In this document: piece by piece, positions 42,774 through 54,646 of the stretch | Position numbering within the stretch: position 1 is the first letter of the stretch | Layout of the letters: each line of letters opens with the position of its first letter | From: Cryobacterium arcticum | GTDB taxonomy: Bacteria > Actinomycetota > Actinomycetes > Actinomycetales > Microbacteriaceae | DNA: 64,000 bases | Assembly: GCF_001679725.1 (NCBI RefSeq) | Contig: NZ_CP016282.1 | Span: forward strand, 3,534,001 to 3,598,000 | Reading direction: 5' to 3' | Translations under genes and position numbers: made by a program | Notes under the pieces: model-generated | The model's database searches: none | Seen by the model: only the letters and a program-made list of their open reading frames with translations | Told to the model about the DNA's origin: nothing

Positions 42774-44042
42774 GTGAGAATACTGGTCCTCGGTTCCGGC
42801 GCCCGCGAGCACGCCATCGTCACTGCCCTCCTGCGAGAGGAGCCGCGGCCCCACGTGATCGCCGCGCCCGGCAATGCCGGCATCGCCGCGGATGTGCCCG
42901 TGGTCGACCTCGACCCCACCGACTCCGACGTGGTGACCAACTTCGCCCAGGAGCACAACATCGACCTCGTCGTGGTGGGCCCCGAGGCTCCCCTGGTGGC
43001 CGGCGTCGCCGACGCCCTGCGCACCCGCGGCATCCCGGTCTTCGGCCCGGGCCAGGCCGCGGCCGCCCTCGAAGGCAGCAAGACCTTCGCCAAGCGCATC
43101 ATGGACGACGCCGGCGTGCCCACCGGCCGTGCCGTGCGGGCCGGCAATCTCGCCGAGGCGCAAGGTGCGCTCGACGAATACGGAGCCCCCTACGTGGTCA
43201 AGGCCGACGGCCTGGCCGCCGGCAAGGGCGTGCTCGTGACCACCGACCGCGACGACGCCCTCGCGCACGCCGTGCGTTGGCTGCAGCACGGCGCCGTGCT
43301 GATCGAGGAATTCCTCGCCGGCCAGGAGGTCTCGTTGTTCCTCCTCAGCGACGGCCACACGGTACTGCCGCTCTCCCCCGCCCAGGACTACAAGCGCCTC
43401 GCCGACAACGACGAGGGCCCCAACACCGGCGGCATGGGCGCCTACTCGCCGCTGCCCTGGCTCGACGCCGGGTTCGGCAGCGAGACCGCGTTCGTGGACG
43501 AGGTCATCGAGACCATCGCCCTGCCCACAGTGCGCCAGCTGGCCGGCGAAGACACCCCGTTCATCGGGCTGCTCTACTGCGGGCTGATTCTCACGGAGGC
43601 CGGCATCCGCGTGATCGAATTCAACGCCCGGTTCGGCGACCCGGAGACGCAGGTCGTGTTGCCCCGCCTCGTCACGCCGCTCTCGGGGCTGCTGCTGGCC
43701 GCCTCGACCGGCGAATTGGCCGGGCTGCCCCGGCCGGAGTTCTCCGCCGACGCCGCCGTGACCGTGGTGATCGCCAGCGAGAACTACCCGGAGACCCCGG
43801 TGACCGGCCGCCCCATCACCGGGCTGGCCGACGCCGCCCGGGTACCCGGGGTGACCATCGCGCACGCCGCGACCGAACTCTCGGGTCGCGACCTGCTCGC
43901 CACCGGTGGCCGGGTGCTCAGCGTCGTCGCCGTGGGGAGCGACTTCACCGAAGCTCGCGCCCGCGCCTACGAGGCCGTGTCGCTGATCGACCTCGAGGGC
44001 TCTCAGCACCGCAGCGACATCGCCGCCAAGGTCGCGAACTGA
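42774..44042 (+). CDS. purD: Phosphoribosylamine-glycine ligase (GAR synthetase)
   Basis: A 422-residue ATP-grasp enzyme joining glycine to phosphoribosylamine. Family blocks: ILVLGSGAREHAI, VVGPEAPLVAG, FGPGQAAAALEGSKTFAK, VKADGLAAGKGV, GGMGAYSP, EFNARFGDPETQ. GTG start at 42774. Overlaps purC by one base (TGATG), so the pair is co-translated. Confidence 0.98.
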   Translation: MRILVLGSGAREHAIVTALLREEPRPHVIAAPGNAGIAADVPVVDLDPTDSDVVTNFAQEHNIDLVVVGPEAPLVAGVADALRTRGIPVFGPGQAAAALEGSKTFAKRIMDDAGVPTGRAVRAGNLAEAQGALDEYGAPYVVKADGLAAGKGVLVTTDRDDALAHAVRWLQHGAVLIEEFLAGQEVSLFLLSDGHTVLPLSPAQDYKRLADNDEGPNTGGMGAYSPLPWLDAGFGSETAFVDEVIETIALPTVRQLAGEDTPFIGLLYCGLILTEAGIRVIEFNARFGDPETQVVLPRLVTPLSGLLLAASTGELAGLPRPEFSADAAVTVVIASENYPETPVTGRPITGLADAARVPGVTIAHAATELSGRDLLATGGRVLSVVAVGSDFTEARARAYEAVSLIDLEGSQHRSDIAAKVAN

Positions 44043-44941
44043 TGGCCGCGCTGCAGCTGGACGGCTGGCAGCACGTGTACTCGGGCAAGGTACGCGACCT
44101 CTACGTTCCCGCGGACGACACCGACCTGGCGACCGCCGACCGGGTGCTCGTCGTGGCCAGCGACCGGGTGAGCGCGTTCGACCACGTTCTCGAACCCGGC
44201 ATTCCGGGCAAGGGCGAGCTGCTCACCACGCTCAGTCTGTGGTGGTTCGACCAGCTCGACGGCGTGCCCAATCACCTCGTGCCCGACCACCGAGTGGATG
44301 CGTCGAGCCTCATCCCCGCCGCCGTGGCCGGCCGGGCGATGCTCTGCAAGACCCTGGACATGTACCCGATCGAGTGCGTCGTGCGCGGCTACCTCACCGG
44401 TTCGGGGTGGCTCGAGTACGTGGCCAGCCGCACCGTCTGCGGCATCCCGTTGCCGGACGGCCTGCAGAACGGCGACCGGCTGCCCGAACCGATCTACACC
44501 CCCGCCTGGAAGGCCCCGATGGGCGAGCACGACGAGAACATCTCGTTCGAACGCACCGTGGATCTCGTGGGAGCCGACGTGGCCGCCGCGCTGCGCGACG
44601 CATCTCTGGAGATCTTCAGCCGCGCATCCGCGATCGCGGAGGCAGCCGGCGTGATCCTGGCCGACACCAAGTTCGAATTCGGCGCCGACCGCGCCACCGG
44701 GGTGCTCACCCTGGGCGACGAGGTGCTCACGAGCGACTCCAGCCGGTACTGGGATGCCGCCCAGTGGCTTGCCGGCGTCACCCCGGGAGAGCGGATGGCC
44801 AGCTTCGACAAGCAGATCGTGCGCGACTGGCTCTCCGCCCACTGGGACCAGACCGGAACCCCGCCCGTGCTGCCCGCCGAGATCGTGGAGCAGACCGCGG
44901 CCCGGTACCGCGAGCTGCTCGGTCGGCTCACCGCGGTCTAG
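44042..44941 (+). CDS. purC: Phosphoribosylaminoimidazole-succinocarboxamide synthase (SAICAR synthetase)
   Basis: A 299-residue enzyme condensing CAIR with aspartate. Motifs: VYSGKVRDLY, ASDRVSAFDHVLEPGIPGKG, YPIECVVRGYLTGSGW, ILADTKFEFG and LGDEVLTSDSSRYW. ATG 44042 overlaps the purD stop. Normal size for the long (yeast-like) actinobacterial form. Confidence 0.98.
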   Translation: MAALQLDGWQHVYSGKVRDLYVPADDTDLATADRVLVVASDRVSAFDHVLEPGIPGKGELLTTLSLWWFDQLDGVPNHLVPDHRVDASSLIPAAVAGRAMLCKTLDMYPIECVVRGYLTGSGWLEYVASRTVCGIPLPDGLQNGDRLPEPIYTPAWKAPMGEHDENISFERTVDLVGADVAAALRDASLEIFSRASAIAEAAGVILADTKFEFGADRATGVLTLGDEVLTSDSSRYWDAAQWLAGVTPGERMASFDKQIVRDWLSAHWDQTGTPPVLPAEIVEQTAARYRELLGRLTAV

Positions 44942-45309
44942 GCCCGCCCACCGCGCCCGCAAGATAGGCAAAAGTGAGGTTAAGAGGCACCCTGGCGCGC
45001 CTGCGTCCTATAAATCTCACTATGTCCTCATAAACGGATGCCCCACGCCGCGGGACCCACGATCCAGCAGCCACGAAGGCGAACGGGCAGGCACGCGGGC
45101 GGGGAGGCTCGAGGGCGCCCAGGCTGGCTGGCCGGCACGGCGCATGCCTTCCTCAACCGGCCGAGCGAACCCGTTTTCGCCCGGGCCACCGGGATGATCG
45201 CCGAGTGGGCCCGGCGGGTCTAGGGGCCCGCCGCCCGGCGCGGAGGCCGACAGCGCCGCTGGGCACCGCTCAGGGGAATACCCGGGCGGGCGCATCCGTT
45301 GTGGCAGGC
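44942..45309. other. 368-bp intergenic region
   Basis: The first ~90 bp are AT-richer (AAAAGTGAGGTTAAG, TATAAATCTCACTATG) and look like a promoter region, but no matched -35/-10 pair points clearly at the next gene. A GGCGGG/CCCGCC hairpin lies near 45212-45234. A 61-codon reading frame (45038-45223) has Arg-rich, uneven composition and no Shine-Dalgarno; I do not call it a gene. It may be a decayed gene end. Confidence 0.5.
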
Positions 45310-46179
45310 GTGACTCGATCATCTGCTGAACTGCTCGCCCCCGACACTGGAATGGGTGCGGTGACCCTGCGGGTGGGCAACCTGGACGCCATGATCGCCT
45401 ACTACCGCGACGCCGTGACGCTGACTCTGCTCAGCCACGACGGCCCCGTCGCGGTGCTCGGCCGTGGCACGACCCCGATCGTGATCCTGCAGCACGCCCC
45501 CGAACTCGCCGCCGCCGAGCCGCGCGCGGCAGGGCTGTTCCACACCGCGATCCTGTTCGACACCCAGGCCCAGCTCGCCGCGGCCGTGTACTCGGTGGGC
45601 ACCAAGCATCCGGGCACCTTCACCGGCAGCGCCGACCACCTGGTGAGCCAGGCGTTCTACTTCACCGACCCCGAGGGCAACGGCATCGAACTGTACTGGG
45701 ACCGTGACCGCTCGGAGTGGAGCTGGAAGCACGGCCAGATCGAGATGGCCACCCTGTATGTGGACCCGAACGCGTTCATCACCGAACACCTCACCGAGCA
45801 GGGGCTGAGCGACCCGTCGGCCGGCCACGCCGTGGTGGGGCACGTGCACCTGTCGGTGGGCGATGTCGCCACTGCCCGCGAGTTCTACGTGAACCGGCTC
45901 GGTTTCGAGTCCACCGCCGAGATGGGCGGCTCTGCCCTGTTCGTCTCCGCCGGCGGCTACCACCACCACATGGCCATGAACACCTGGAACAGCGCCGGCT
46001 CAGGCAAGCGTCGCCTGGCGCTGGGCCTCGGCCAGGTGGAGATCGTGTTGCCCACAAGCGACGACCTCGGCCAGCTCGGTGAGCGGATGGCGCACTACGG
46101 CGTGCAGACCAGCAACGACGGTCAGGTGCTCGGCTTCGACGACCCCTGGGCCAACCAGATCCGGGTGCGCACCGCCTGA
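45310..46179 (+). CDS. Two-domain VOC (glyoxalase/extradiol dioxygenase-like) protein
   Basis: A 289-residue protein with two glyoxalase-fold halves (~12-130 and ~165-285). Metal-ligand positions: FHTAILFD and GIELYWDR in the first half, VGHVHLSVGD and GGYHHHMAMNTW in the second. It resembles the CatE-like catechol-2,3-dioxygenase group in bacteria but the real substrate is unknown. GTG 45310 is chosen; GTG 45301 is also in frame. It converges with the TetR gene, 10 bp apart. Confidence 0.82.
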   Translation: MTRSSAELLAPDTGMGAVTLRVGNLDAMIAYYRDAVTLTLLSHDGPVAVLGRGTTPIVILQHAPELAAAEPRAAGLFHTAILFDTQAQLAAAVYSVGTKHPGTFTGSADHLVSQAFYFTDPEGNGIELYWDRDRSEWSWKHGQIEMATLYVDPNAFITEHLTEQGLSDPSAGHAVVGHVHLSVGDVATAREFYVNRLGFESTAEMGGSALFVSAGGYHHHMAMNTWNSAGSGKRRLALGLGQVEIVLPTSDDLGQLGERMAHYGVQTSNDGQVLGFDDPWANQIRVRTA

Positions 46180-46189
46180 ACCGCCGGGG

Positions 46190-46891
46190 TCAGTCGGCGG
46201 AGCGGGAACCGCGTGCCGCGCGTTTGGCCCGCCGGGTGAGCCCGTGCACCGTTGCCTGGAACTCCTTGACGCTCAGGGGACGGCCGGGCAGCTTGGGCCG
46301 GGGCTTCTCCGGCATGCGCAGTCCGTCGAGCACGAGGGAGAGCTGCCGGCGCCACTGGCCGGTGTAGCCGCCGCCGAGCGTGCCGAGGGATCCGATCATG
46401 GTGACCAGCACGGCCAGGTCCATCGAGTCGACGTCGGGGCGCAGATCGCCGTCCTTCTTCGCCTGCGCCACTAGCGACGCGATGAAACCCTCGAACTCCA
46501 CCGACGGCCGGGCCGTGGGGTCGATGGTGGCCATCCGCTTGAGAATCGGCGGCAGCGACGGGTCGGCGACGAGCCATTCGGCGAGGCGTTCGGTGTAGAG
46601 CACCACGCCAGCCCACGCCGTGGGTGCCGCCTCGATCTCCGCGCGCACGGCAAACAGTTCGGCCAAGGCAATGTCATAGAGCGCCCGCACCAGATCGTCG
46701 CGGGTGGGGAAGTTGCGGTAGAGAGTGGCGACACCCACGTCTGCGCGGCGAGCGATCTCTTCCAGCGAGGCGTCAACGCCGTGCTCGGCGATCAGGCTTC
46801 GTGCCTCGTCGATCAGGCGTTCGCGGTTCTGCCTGGCGTCGCGGCGCCGCGGTTGGGACGCGTCCTGCGGGGGCCGGGCAGAGGTAGTCAT
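46190..46891 (-). CDS. TetR-family transcriptional regulator
   Basis: A 233-residue regulator: Arg-rich N-terminus, TetR helix-turn-helix at ~22-70 (LIDEARSLIAEHGVDASLEEIARRADVGVATLYRNFP), ligand domain to ~200 and a basic tail (RRAKRAARGSRSAD). Divergent from kynA with 185 bp between start codons, so the kynurenine operon is its most likely target; this is inference. ATG 46891. Confidence 0.9.
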   Translation of the reverse strand: MTTSARPPQDASQPRRRDARQNRERLIDEARSLIAEHGVDASLEEIARRADVGVATLYRNFPTRDDLVRALYDIALAELFAVRAEIEAAPTAWAGVVLYTERLAEWLVADPSLPPILKRMATIDPTARPSVEFEGFIASLVAQAKKDGDLRPDVDSMDLAVLVTMIGSLGTLGGGYTGQWRRQLSLVLDGLRMPEKPRPKLPGRPLSVKEFQATVHGLTRRAKRAARGSRSAD

Positions 46892-46989
46892 GGGGTTGAT
46901 TCTAGATCCCCTTCCTCCGAGGCCGCGGAGGGACGCCTCCTCGCCGGTCGACGCGGGCGGGCGGCACGCACGCCCCTGGCGTGTCGGGG

Positions 46990-47000
46990 CACACCGTGTG
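46990..47000. promoter_or_regulatory. Short palindrome between tetR and kynA
   Basis: CACAC-C-GTGTG, perfect 5-bp arms, about 80 bp before kynA. It is a possible TetR half-operator but short enough to occur by chance. Confidence 0.3.
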
Positions 47001-47076
47001 TTGCACCGCCGGGTGCCGACCAGACACAATTCAGGAACGGTCCGCGGTGCGACGAGCTCCCGGCAGGAAGGAAACT

Positions 47077-47931
47077 GTGTCAGTCGAGAACAACACCCGC
47101 GACTTCGAGGCGGAGATCGTCACCGATTTCCGGGAGCGGATGAGCTACGGCGGTTACCTCGACCTCGACACCCTGCTGTCGGCGCAGAAGCCAGTGAGCA
47201 CCCCGGAGCACCATGACGAGCTGCTCTTCATCATCCAGCACCAGACCACCGAGCTCTGGCTCAAGCTCGTGTTGCACGAGCTGCGCGCGGCCGCGGAGAA
47301 CCTCCGCAACGACAGGTTGCCGCCGGCGCTGAAGGGCATCGCCCGGGTCAAGCACATCCAACGCACCCTCACCGAGCAGTGGTCGGTGCTCGCCACGCTG
47401 ACCCCCACCGAGTACGCCCAGTTCCGGGACTTCCTCGGCAGCTCCTCGGGATTCCAGTCGTACCAGTACCGCGCGGTGGAGTTTGTGCTCGGCAACAAGC
47501 ATCCGCGCATGCTCGAGCTGTTCGCCGCGGATGCCGAGGCCCACGCTCTGCTCACCGAGGTGTACGAGGCGCCGAGCATCTACGACGAGTTCCTGCGCTA
47601 CCTGCACCGCCAGGGCTTCGACGTGCCGGCCACAGTACTCGACCGCGACGTCACCGAGGCCTGGGTGCTGCACCCCGACCTGGTGCATACCTTCCGTGGA
47701 ATATACGAGAACCACACCGACAACTGGAACGTCTACGAGGCCTGCGAGGAACTCGTCGACCTCGAGGACAACTTCCAGCTCTGGCGGTTCCGGCACCTCA
47801 AGACCGTGCAGCGCATCATCGGCATGAAGCCAGGCACCGGCGGATCGAGCGGGGCGGCTTTCCTGCAGAAGGCGCTCGAACTCACCTTCTTCCCCGAGCT
47901 GTTCGCCGTGCGCACCGAGGTGGGCCGGTGA
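47077..47931 (+). CDS. kynA: Tryptophan 2,3-dioxygenase
   Basis: A 284-residue haem enzyme opening tryptophan to N-formylkynurenine. Family motifs: [14 protein letters not shown] (with substrate-site Phe/His), [16 protein letters not shown], and GTGGSSG near the C-terminus. GTG 47077 has GGAAGGA 7 nt upstream. First gene of a three-gene operon, overlapping the next by 4 bp. Confidence 0.97.
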   Translation: MSVENNTRDFEAEIVTDFRERMSYGGYLDLDTLLSAQKPVSTPEHHDELLFIIQHQTTELWLKLVLHELRAAAENLRNDRLPPALKGIARVKHIQRTLTEQWSVLATLTPTEYAQFRDFLGSSSGFQSYQYRAVEFVLGNKHPRMLELFAADAEAHALLTEVYEAPSIYDEFLRYLHRQGFDVPATVLDRDVTEAWVLHPDLVHTFRGIYENHTDNWNVYEACEELVDLEDNFQLWRFRHLKTVQRIIGMKPGTGGSSGAAFLQKALELTFFPELFAVRTEVGR

Positions 47932-48899
47932 CGGTTCTCCCCGGGTTCCTCGACGCCCACGTGCACCTGGCGCTGATCGACCCGGCCGGGCTGACCGCCG
48001 GCGGAATCTCCAGGGTGCTCGACCTGGGCGGCTGGACGCCCCGATTGGCCACCGACGCCGGCCCCGCTGCCGACGCCGGGCCCGAGGCGCGCTTTGCCGG
48101 GCAGTTCCTCGGCGCCCCCGGCGGATACCCGAGCCGACAGGCCTGGGCCCCCGCGGGCAGCGCCTGCCCGGTCGCCGCCCCGGCCGACGCCGCCGCGGCC
48201 GTGGCCCGGCAGGCCGCCGCCGGCGCATCCGTGATCAAGGTCACCCTCAACTCCGCCGCCGGGCCCGTGCTCGCCGCCGATACCCTGGCGGCGATCGTGG
48301 CCGCCGCGCACGAACGGATGCTGCCCGTCGCCGCCCACACCGAGGGCGCCGGCCAGGCATCCGCCGCGTTCGACGCCGGGGTCGACCTGCTCGCGCACAC
48401 GCCGTTCAGCGAGGCCCTGCCGGAGAAGTTGCTCACCGCCATGGCCGGGCGGATGACGTGGATCAGCACCCTGGACATCCACGGCTGGGGACACCCGACC
48501 AGGGCGTTCGCGGTGGCGAGCGACAACCTGGCCCGGTTCCACGCCGCGGGTGGCCGGGTGCTCTACGGCACCGACCTGGGCAACGGCCCGCTGCCGGTGG
48601 GGCTGAACCGGCGCGAGATCGAGGCGCTGCTGGCCTGCGGCCTCACCCCCGACGAGGTGCTCGCCGCGCTCACGGCCGACTTCCCGAGCCGCACCCCGGT
48701 TCACCGCGCCGCCGGGCCGGACGCAGCCGGGCACCGGGTTACCGTTATACCCGGCGACCGCCCCACCGACCCGCACGACCTGGCCGGATTCACCGACTGG
48801 CTGCTCGGCGCTCGCTCACAGCCCGCTCGCTCAGTGCCCGCCCCCGCAGTGCCCACCCGCTCGCTCACCCGGCCCGACCTCGAGGACCTCGAATCATGA
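47928..48899 (+). CDS. Amidohydrolase-superfamily enzyme in the kynurenine operon (candidate formamidase)
   Basis: A 323-residue TIM-barrel hydrolase. Metal-binding HxH in DAHVHLAL (residue ~10), a central Lys in VIKVTLN (~103), His in AAHTEG (~137), His in LLAHTP (~155), and Asp in LYGTDLG (~215), which is the superfamily ligand set. It sits between kynA and kynU with 4-bp overlaps at both ends, where the arylformamidase gene (kynB) would be expected, and no kynB is seen in the window. So it may hydrolyse N-formylkynurenine; function is inferred from position only. Confidence 0.82.
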   Translation: MTVLPGFLDAHVHLALIDPAGLTAGGISRVLDLGGWTPRLATDAGPAADAGPEARFAGQFLGAPGGYPSRQAWAPAGSACPVAAPADAAAAVARQAAAGASVIKVTLNSAAGPVLAADTLAAIVAAAHERMLPVAAHTEGAGQASAAFDAGVDLLAHTPFSEALPEKLLTAMAGRMTWISTLDIHGWGHPTRAFAVASDNLARFHAAGGRVLYGTDLGNGPLPVGLNRREIEALLACGLTPDEVLAALTADFPSRTPVHRAAGPDAAGHRVTVIPGDRPTDPHDLAGFTDWLLGARSQPARSVPAPAVPTRSLTRPDLEDLES

Positions 48900-50224
48900 C
48901 CCAGCACGACAGCAGCGTGACCGAGGGCCTCGACGCCCACCTCGCCTTCGCCCGCCGGATGGACCGCATCGACGGCCTCGGCCACTACCGCCGCCGGTTC
49001 GTAGGGCTCGAGGACAGATCGGCCGGCGTAGCCGGCGCATCCACCCCGGCGAACCCGGTGGCCTACCTCGACGGCAACTCCCTCGGCCGCCCCACCATCG
49101 CCAGCGTGGAGCGCATCACCGAGTTCCTCACCGGCGCCTGGGGCACCCGGCTGATCCGCGGCTGGGACGACGAGTGGATGCAGCTGCCCCTCACCATCGG
49201 CGACGCCCTCGGCCGGGCCGCTCTCGGCGCGGCCCCCGGCCAGGTGTACATCGGCGACTCCACCACCGTCACGCTGTACAAGCTCGCCCGCGCGGCCGTG
49301 GACTCGTTGCCGGCCCGCAGCGAGATCGTGCTCGACACCGACAACTTCCCGACCGACCGCTACGTGCTGGCCGGCATCGCCGCCGAACGCGGCCTCACCC
49401 TGCGCTGGATCGAGTCGAGCACCACCGGCGGCGTCACCGTGGACCAGGTGCGCGCCGTCGTGGGCCCGCAGACCGCGCTCGTGGTGCTCAGCCATGTGGC
49501 CTACCGCTCCGGGTTCCTCGCCGACGTGCCCGCGATCACCGCCGCCGTGCACGAGGCCGGCGCGCTCGTGCTCTGGGACCTCTGCCACTCGGCCGGCTCC
49601 GTTCCAGTGAATCTCGATCTCGACGGCGTCGACTTGGCCGTGGGCTGCAGCTACAAGTACCTCAACGGCGGCCCGGGAGCTCCCGCGTACGGCTACGTGC
49701 GCGCCGAGCTGCAACCCGATCTGTCCCAGCCGATCCAGGGCTGGATGGGCGCCGCCGACGTGTTCGCGATGGGCCCGGAGTACGTGCCGGCCGAGGGCAT
49801 CCGTCGCTTCATGAGCGGCACCCCGGCGATCGTGGGCATGCTGGCCATGCAGGACACCATCGCCATGATCGACGAGGTGGGCATCGACCAGGTTCGGGCC
49901 AAGTCGGTTGCGCTGACCGAGTTCGCGCTCGAACTGGTGGATGCCTGGCTGGTGCCGCTCGGCGTCACCGTGGCCTCCCCGCGCGAGTACACCCACCGCG
50001 GCGGCCACCTCACCGTGGACCACCCGGCGATGCGCCAGGTCACCCGGATCCTCTGGGAGCACGACGTGATCCCCGACTTCCGTGCGCCGGCGGGCCTGCG
50101 AATCGGGCTGTCGCCGCTGAGCACCAGCTTCGTGGAGACCTACGAGGGCGTCGCGGCCGTGCGCGACGTGCTGCGCGGCATCCTGCTCGGCCAGGCCGGA
50201 CTCGCCCCGGCTGCGGGCCTGTAG
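48896..50224 (+). CDS. kynU: Kynureninase
   Basis: A 442-residue PLP enzyme cleaving kynurenine to anthranilate and alanine. Motifs: [51 protein letters not shown], and PLP Lys in [16 protein letters not shown]-terminal [14 protein letters not shown] is typical. ATG 48896 overlaps the upstream gene by 4 bp. Length is standard. No 3-hydroxykynurenine or NAD genes follow, so anthranilate is the likely end product here. Confidence 0.96.
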   Translation: MTQHDSSVTEGLDAHLAFARRMDRIDGLGHYRRRFVGLEDRSAGVAGASTPANPVAYLDGNSLGRPTIASVERITEFLTGAWGTRLIRGWDDEWMQLPLTIGDALGRAALGAAPGQVYIGDSTTVTLYKLARAAVDSLPARSEIVLDTDNFPTDRYVLAGIAAERGLTLRWIESSTTGGVTVDQVRAVVGPQTALVVLSHVAYRSGFLADVPAITAAVHEAGALVLWDLCHSAGSVPVNLDLDGVDLAVGCSYKYLNGGPGAPAYGYVRAELQPDLSQPIQGWMGAADVFAMGPEYVPAEGIRRFMSGTPAIVGMLAMQDTIAMIDEVGIDQVRAKSVALTEFALELVDAWLVPLGVTVASPREYTHRGGHLTVDHPAMRQVTRILWEHDVIPDFRAPAGLRIGLSPLSTSFVETYEGVAAVRDVLRGILLGQAGLAPAAGL

Positions 50225-50263
50225 AATCGACGCATCCGCCCCCGACGTCTTACGGAGTGAGCC

Positions 50264-50532
50264 ATGCCAACCATCGTCGTAGAAGTTATGCCCAAGGCAG
50301 AACTGCTCGATCCCCAGGGCAAGGCCGTCGCCGGCGCCCTCCGCCGCCTCGGAAAGACCGAGTTCACCGGCGTGCGCGTCGGCAAGCGATTCGAACTCAC
50401 CGTGGAGGGCCCCGCGGACGCCGCGCTGCTCGCCGAGGTGCAGGAACTCGCCGACACTGTGCTCTCCAACTCAGTGATCGAGGACGTGACCGACGTCTAC
50501 GTTCTCGAGGTCGCCGCCGGAGAAACGCACTG

Positions 50533-50533
<1 letters not shown>
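50264..50533 (+). CDS. purS: FGAM synthase subunit PurS
   Basis: An 89-residue small subunit that bridges PurL and PurQ. It begins [20 protein letters not shown] and has [17 protein letters not shown], both typical of PurS. It overlaps purQ by one base. Confidence 0.97.
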
Positions 50534-51231
<698 letters not shown>

Positions 51232-51254
51232 GTTTCCGCGCCTCTGTTTGACAT

Positions 51255-51282
51255 GAATTGCCCCGGTGCGCCGGGGCAATTC
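51255..51282 (+). terminator. Terminator after purSQ
   Basis: Perfect 12-bp arms GAATTGCCCCGG / CCGGGGCAATTC with a TGCG loop, 23 bp after the purQ stop. The usual T-run is weak. Confidence 0.8.
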
Positions 51283-51349
51283 GTGCGTTAAAAGACGACT
51301 CGACGGTTCGTGCGGCCCGAGGCGACCACGTCACGAGAGACTGAACACC

Positions 51350-51880
<531 letters not shown>

Positions 51881-51909
51881 CGGCACACTGTCCGTCGGGC
51901 TTGCCGGAA

Positions 51910-52935
<1,026 letters not shown>

Positions 52936-53055
52936 GACCTCATGCTGGCACAATGGCCTGTCGAGGTTCCATCCTTCGACGGATGCTCCGCTCAGGCGGG
53001 CCTGACAGGCTGGACTCTGACCTGCCCGCCGATCACGCTTCCAGGAGTCCTCCCC

Positions 53056-53526
53056 GTGTCACCCCGCCTGTTCTACCGCATCCTGTCCATCGCCGAGGCG
53101 ATCACCTGGACGATCCTGATCACCGCGATGCTGCTCAAGTACGTGTTCGCGCCGGGCGACTTCGGGGACGGCGCGGTGCGGGTGGGCGGCTTCGTGCACG
53201 GGCTGGTGTTCCTGGCCTATGGGATCACCGCGGTGCTCGTGGGCGTCAACCAGCACTGGCGGCCCCGGCTGATGCTCCTCGCCGTGTCCACCGCCGTGGT
53301 GCCCTACGCCACGATCCCGTTCGACCGCTGGCTCGAGCGCCGCAACCTGCTCGACGGCCCCTGGCGCCGGGAGGCCACGGACGACCCCCGCGACCACACC
53401 GTGGTGAGCCGGCTGCTCCGCGTCGGGCTGGCCCGACCGCTGCTGCTGGCATCCGTTCTGGTGGTCGGCCTGGTCGCCGTCTTCACGACCCTGCTCGTGA
53501 TGGGCCCGCCAGGCGGCGGCGCCTGA
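53056..53526 (+). CDS. DUF3817 membrane protein
   Basis: A 156-residue protein with four helices: ~5-28, ~40-62, ~70-86 and ~128-150. It starts PRLFYRILSIAEAITWT and has GGFVHGLVFLAYGI, both characteristic of DUF3817. Function unknown. GTG 53056 has AGGAG 8 nt upstream. Confidence 0.85.
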   Translation: MSPRLFYRILSIAEAITWTILITAMLLKYVFAPGDFGDGAVRVGGFVHGLVFLAYGITAVLVGVNQHWRPRLMLLAVSTAVVPYATIPFDRWLERRNLLDGPWRREATDDPRDHTVVSRLLRVGLARPLLLASVLVVGLVAVFTTLLVMGPPGGGA

Positions 53527-53577
53527 CCTAGTCGCCGACACCGCGGCCAGCGCTCGACGCGGGCCCGTGTTCGTCGA

Positions 53578-53639
53578 GCGCGGGTCACGCGCCGCTCCGC
53601 GGGTGGCGTGCCACGAGCGCGGCGGCGCGTGACCCGCGC
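53578..53639. repeat. 18-bp perfect inverted repeat with inner palindrome
   Basis: Arms GCGCGGGTCACGCGCCGC (53578-53595) and exact complement (53622-53639). The loop contains GTGGCGTGCCAC, itself nearly palindromic. A related structure with GTGGCGCGCCAC at its centre is found at 58738-58777. It may terminate the DUF3817 transcript ahead of the riboswitch. Confidence 0.85.
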
Positions 53640-53705
53640 ATCACGCCTGACCTGGGGCGTCACGCTGGACGCGCGAACGTCGCGACCGTGTATGGTCGGT
53701 GCTGT

Positions 53706-53797
53706 ACACGGGAGTCCGGTAAGCCGGGCTGAGAGGAAGCTTCCTAAGCTTCGACCGTTGAACCTGATCTGGATCATGCCAGCGCAGGGAGAACGCA
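53706..53797 (+). ncRNA. TPP riboswitch (thi box)
   Basis: Conserved thi-box blocks in order: GGGAGTCCGGTAAGCCGG, GGCTGAGAGGAAG, CGACCGTTGAACCTGATCTG, GATCATGCCAGCGCAGGGAG. It lies 43 bp before ykoF. Thiamine pyrophosphate binding would turn the ykoFEDC transporter off, probably at translation or by premature termination. A -10-like TATGGT is at 53691-53696. Confidence 0.97.
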
Positions 53798-53840
53798 CTC
53801 AACACCATCCCGTGCCCTGTTCACCGACAGAAGGCGCGAC

Positions 53841-54485
53841 ATGACACATCCCACCCCCACCCTGCCCGACCCGGCGCCGATGGCATTCACGCCGCTCGAA
53901 TTCGGCGTGGGCGCCCGCATCACGCTCGCCGTGATGAGCGACCGCTACGCCGACATCATCCTGGACGCCATCCGGAGCACCGACACCGCCGGCCTCACCG
54001 TGGACACCGGTGTCGTGAGCACCTTCGTCGGCGGCGCCGAGGCCGACATCCTGCGCTACCTCACCGACCTCATCGGCGCGGCCGCGCAGAGCGGTCATCA
54101 TGTGACTGCCACCGTGCACTTCTCCCGCGGATGCCCCGGCGAGGTCGTCTGCGCCCTGCCCGGCGGTGCCGGGCCGCTGCGCAGCGAGATCCCCGCGGCG
54201 ACTCCCGTGGGCATCATCGCCGCGGGCGAGTGGGCGCTGTACCCGCTCGACGACGGCGGGCGCCCCGGAGTGCAGCCCGACCATATGCGCGACATCTACG
54301 CCGCCATCGACTTCGCCAAGGCGAATGGCAGCTTCGTCGCGTCCGAGCACTTCGTGACGCGACTCCAGGGCGACCTTGCCACCGTGCTGCAGACGGCCGC
54401 GGCCGGCTGGATCCTCGTGGGGCAGAGCGTGCAGCACGTCACCAGCCACCTCACGCTGTCGATCAACAGCCCCTCCGCGCACTGA
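53841..54485 (+). CDS. ykoF: YkoF-family thiamine/HMP-binding protein
   Basis: A 214-residue soluble protein with two ferredoxin-like halves (~18-100, ~130-212), the second containing VQPDHMRDIYAAIDFAKANG. YkoF binds thiamine or its pyrimidine precursor and belongs with YkoEDC transporters. Directly under the TPP riboswitch. The first ATG is used; an ATG at 53880 just before the domain is possible. Confidence 0.9.
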   Translation: MTHPTPTLPDPAPMAFTPLEFGVGARITLAVMSDRYADIILDAIRSTDTAGLTVDTGVVSTFVGGAEADILRYLTDLIGAAAQSGHHVTATVHFSRGCPGEVVCALPGGAGPLRSEIPAATPVGIIAAGEWALYPLDDGGRPGVQPDHMRDIYAAIDFAKANGSFVASEHFVTRLQGDLATVLQTAAAGWILVGQSVQHVTSHLTLSINSPSAH

Positions 54486-54510
54486 TCTGATCTGATCTGA
54501 TCTGATCTGA
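54482..54510 (+). repeat. CTGAT pentanucleotide repeat starting at the ykoF stop codon
   Basis: Five full CTGAT units and a partial sixth (CTGA). The first unit contains the TGA stop of ykoF, so changes in repeat number affect only the 161-bp ykoF-ykoE spacer. The spacer has no other recognisable structure. Confidence 0.9.
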
Positions 54511-54646
54511 CCCGTCCGCTCCGGCGATGGTTGCATCGGCCCGCCGAGGCGACCGAGTGAATCGCCGCGTCTGAGCGGCGCGTTCGACCTCCACTCCCCA
54601 GGCCGTCTCCGGCCACCCCACTTCTCCCCTGTCAAAGGACATCACC

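Noticed and set aside
44955..44985. DtxR/IdeR-like iron box (AGTGAGGTTAAG)
   Set aside because: Only one half-site resembles the consensus and neighbouring genes are not iron related.
45038..45223. 61-codon reading frame in the purC-VOC gap
   Set aside because: No Shine-Dalgarno, Arg-rich uneven composition, no similarity I recognise.
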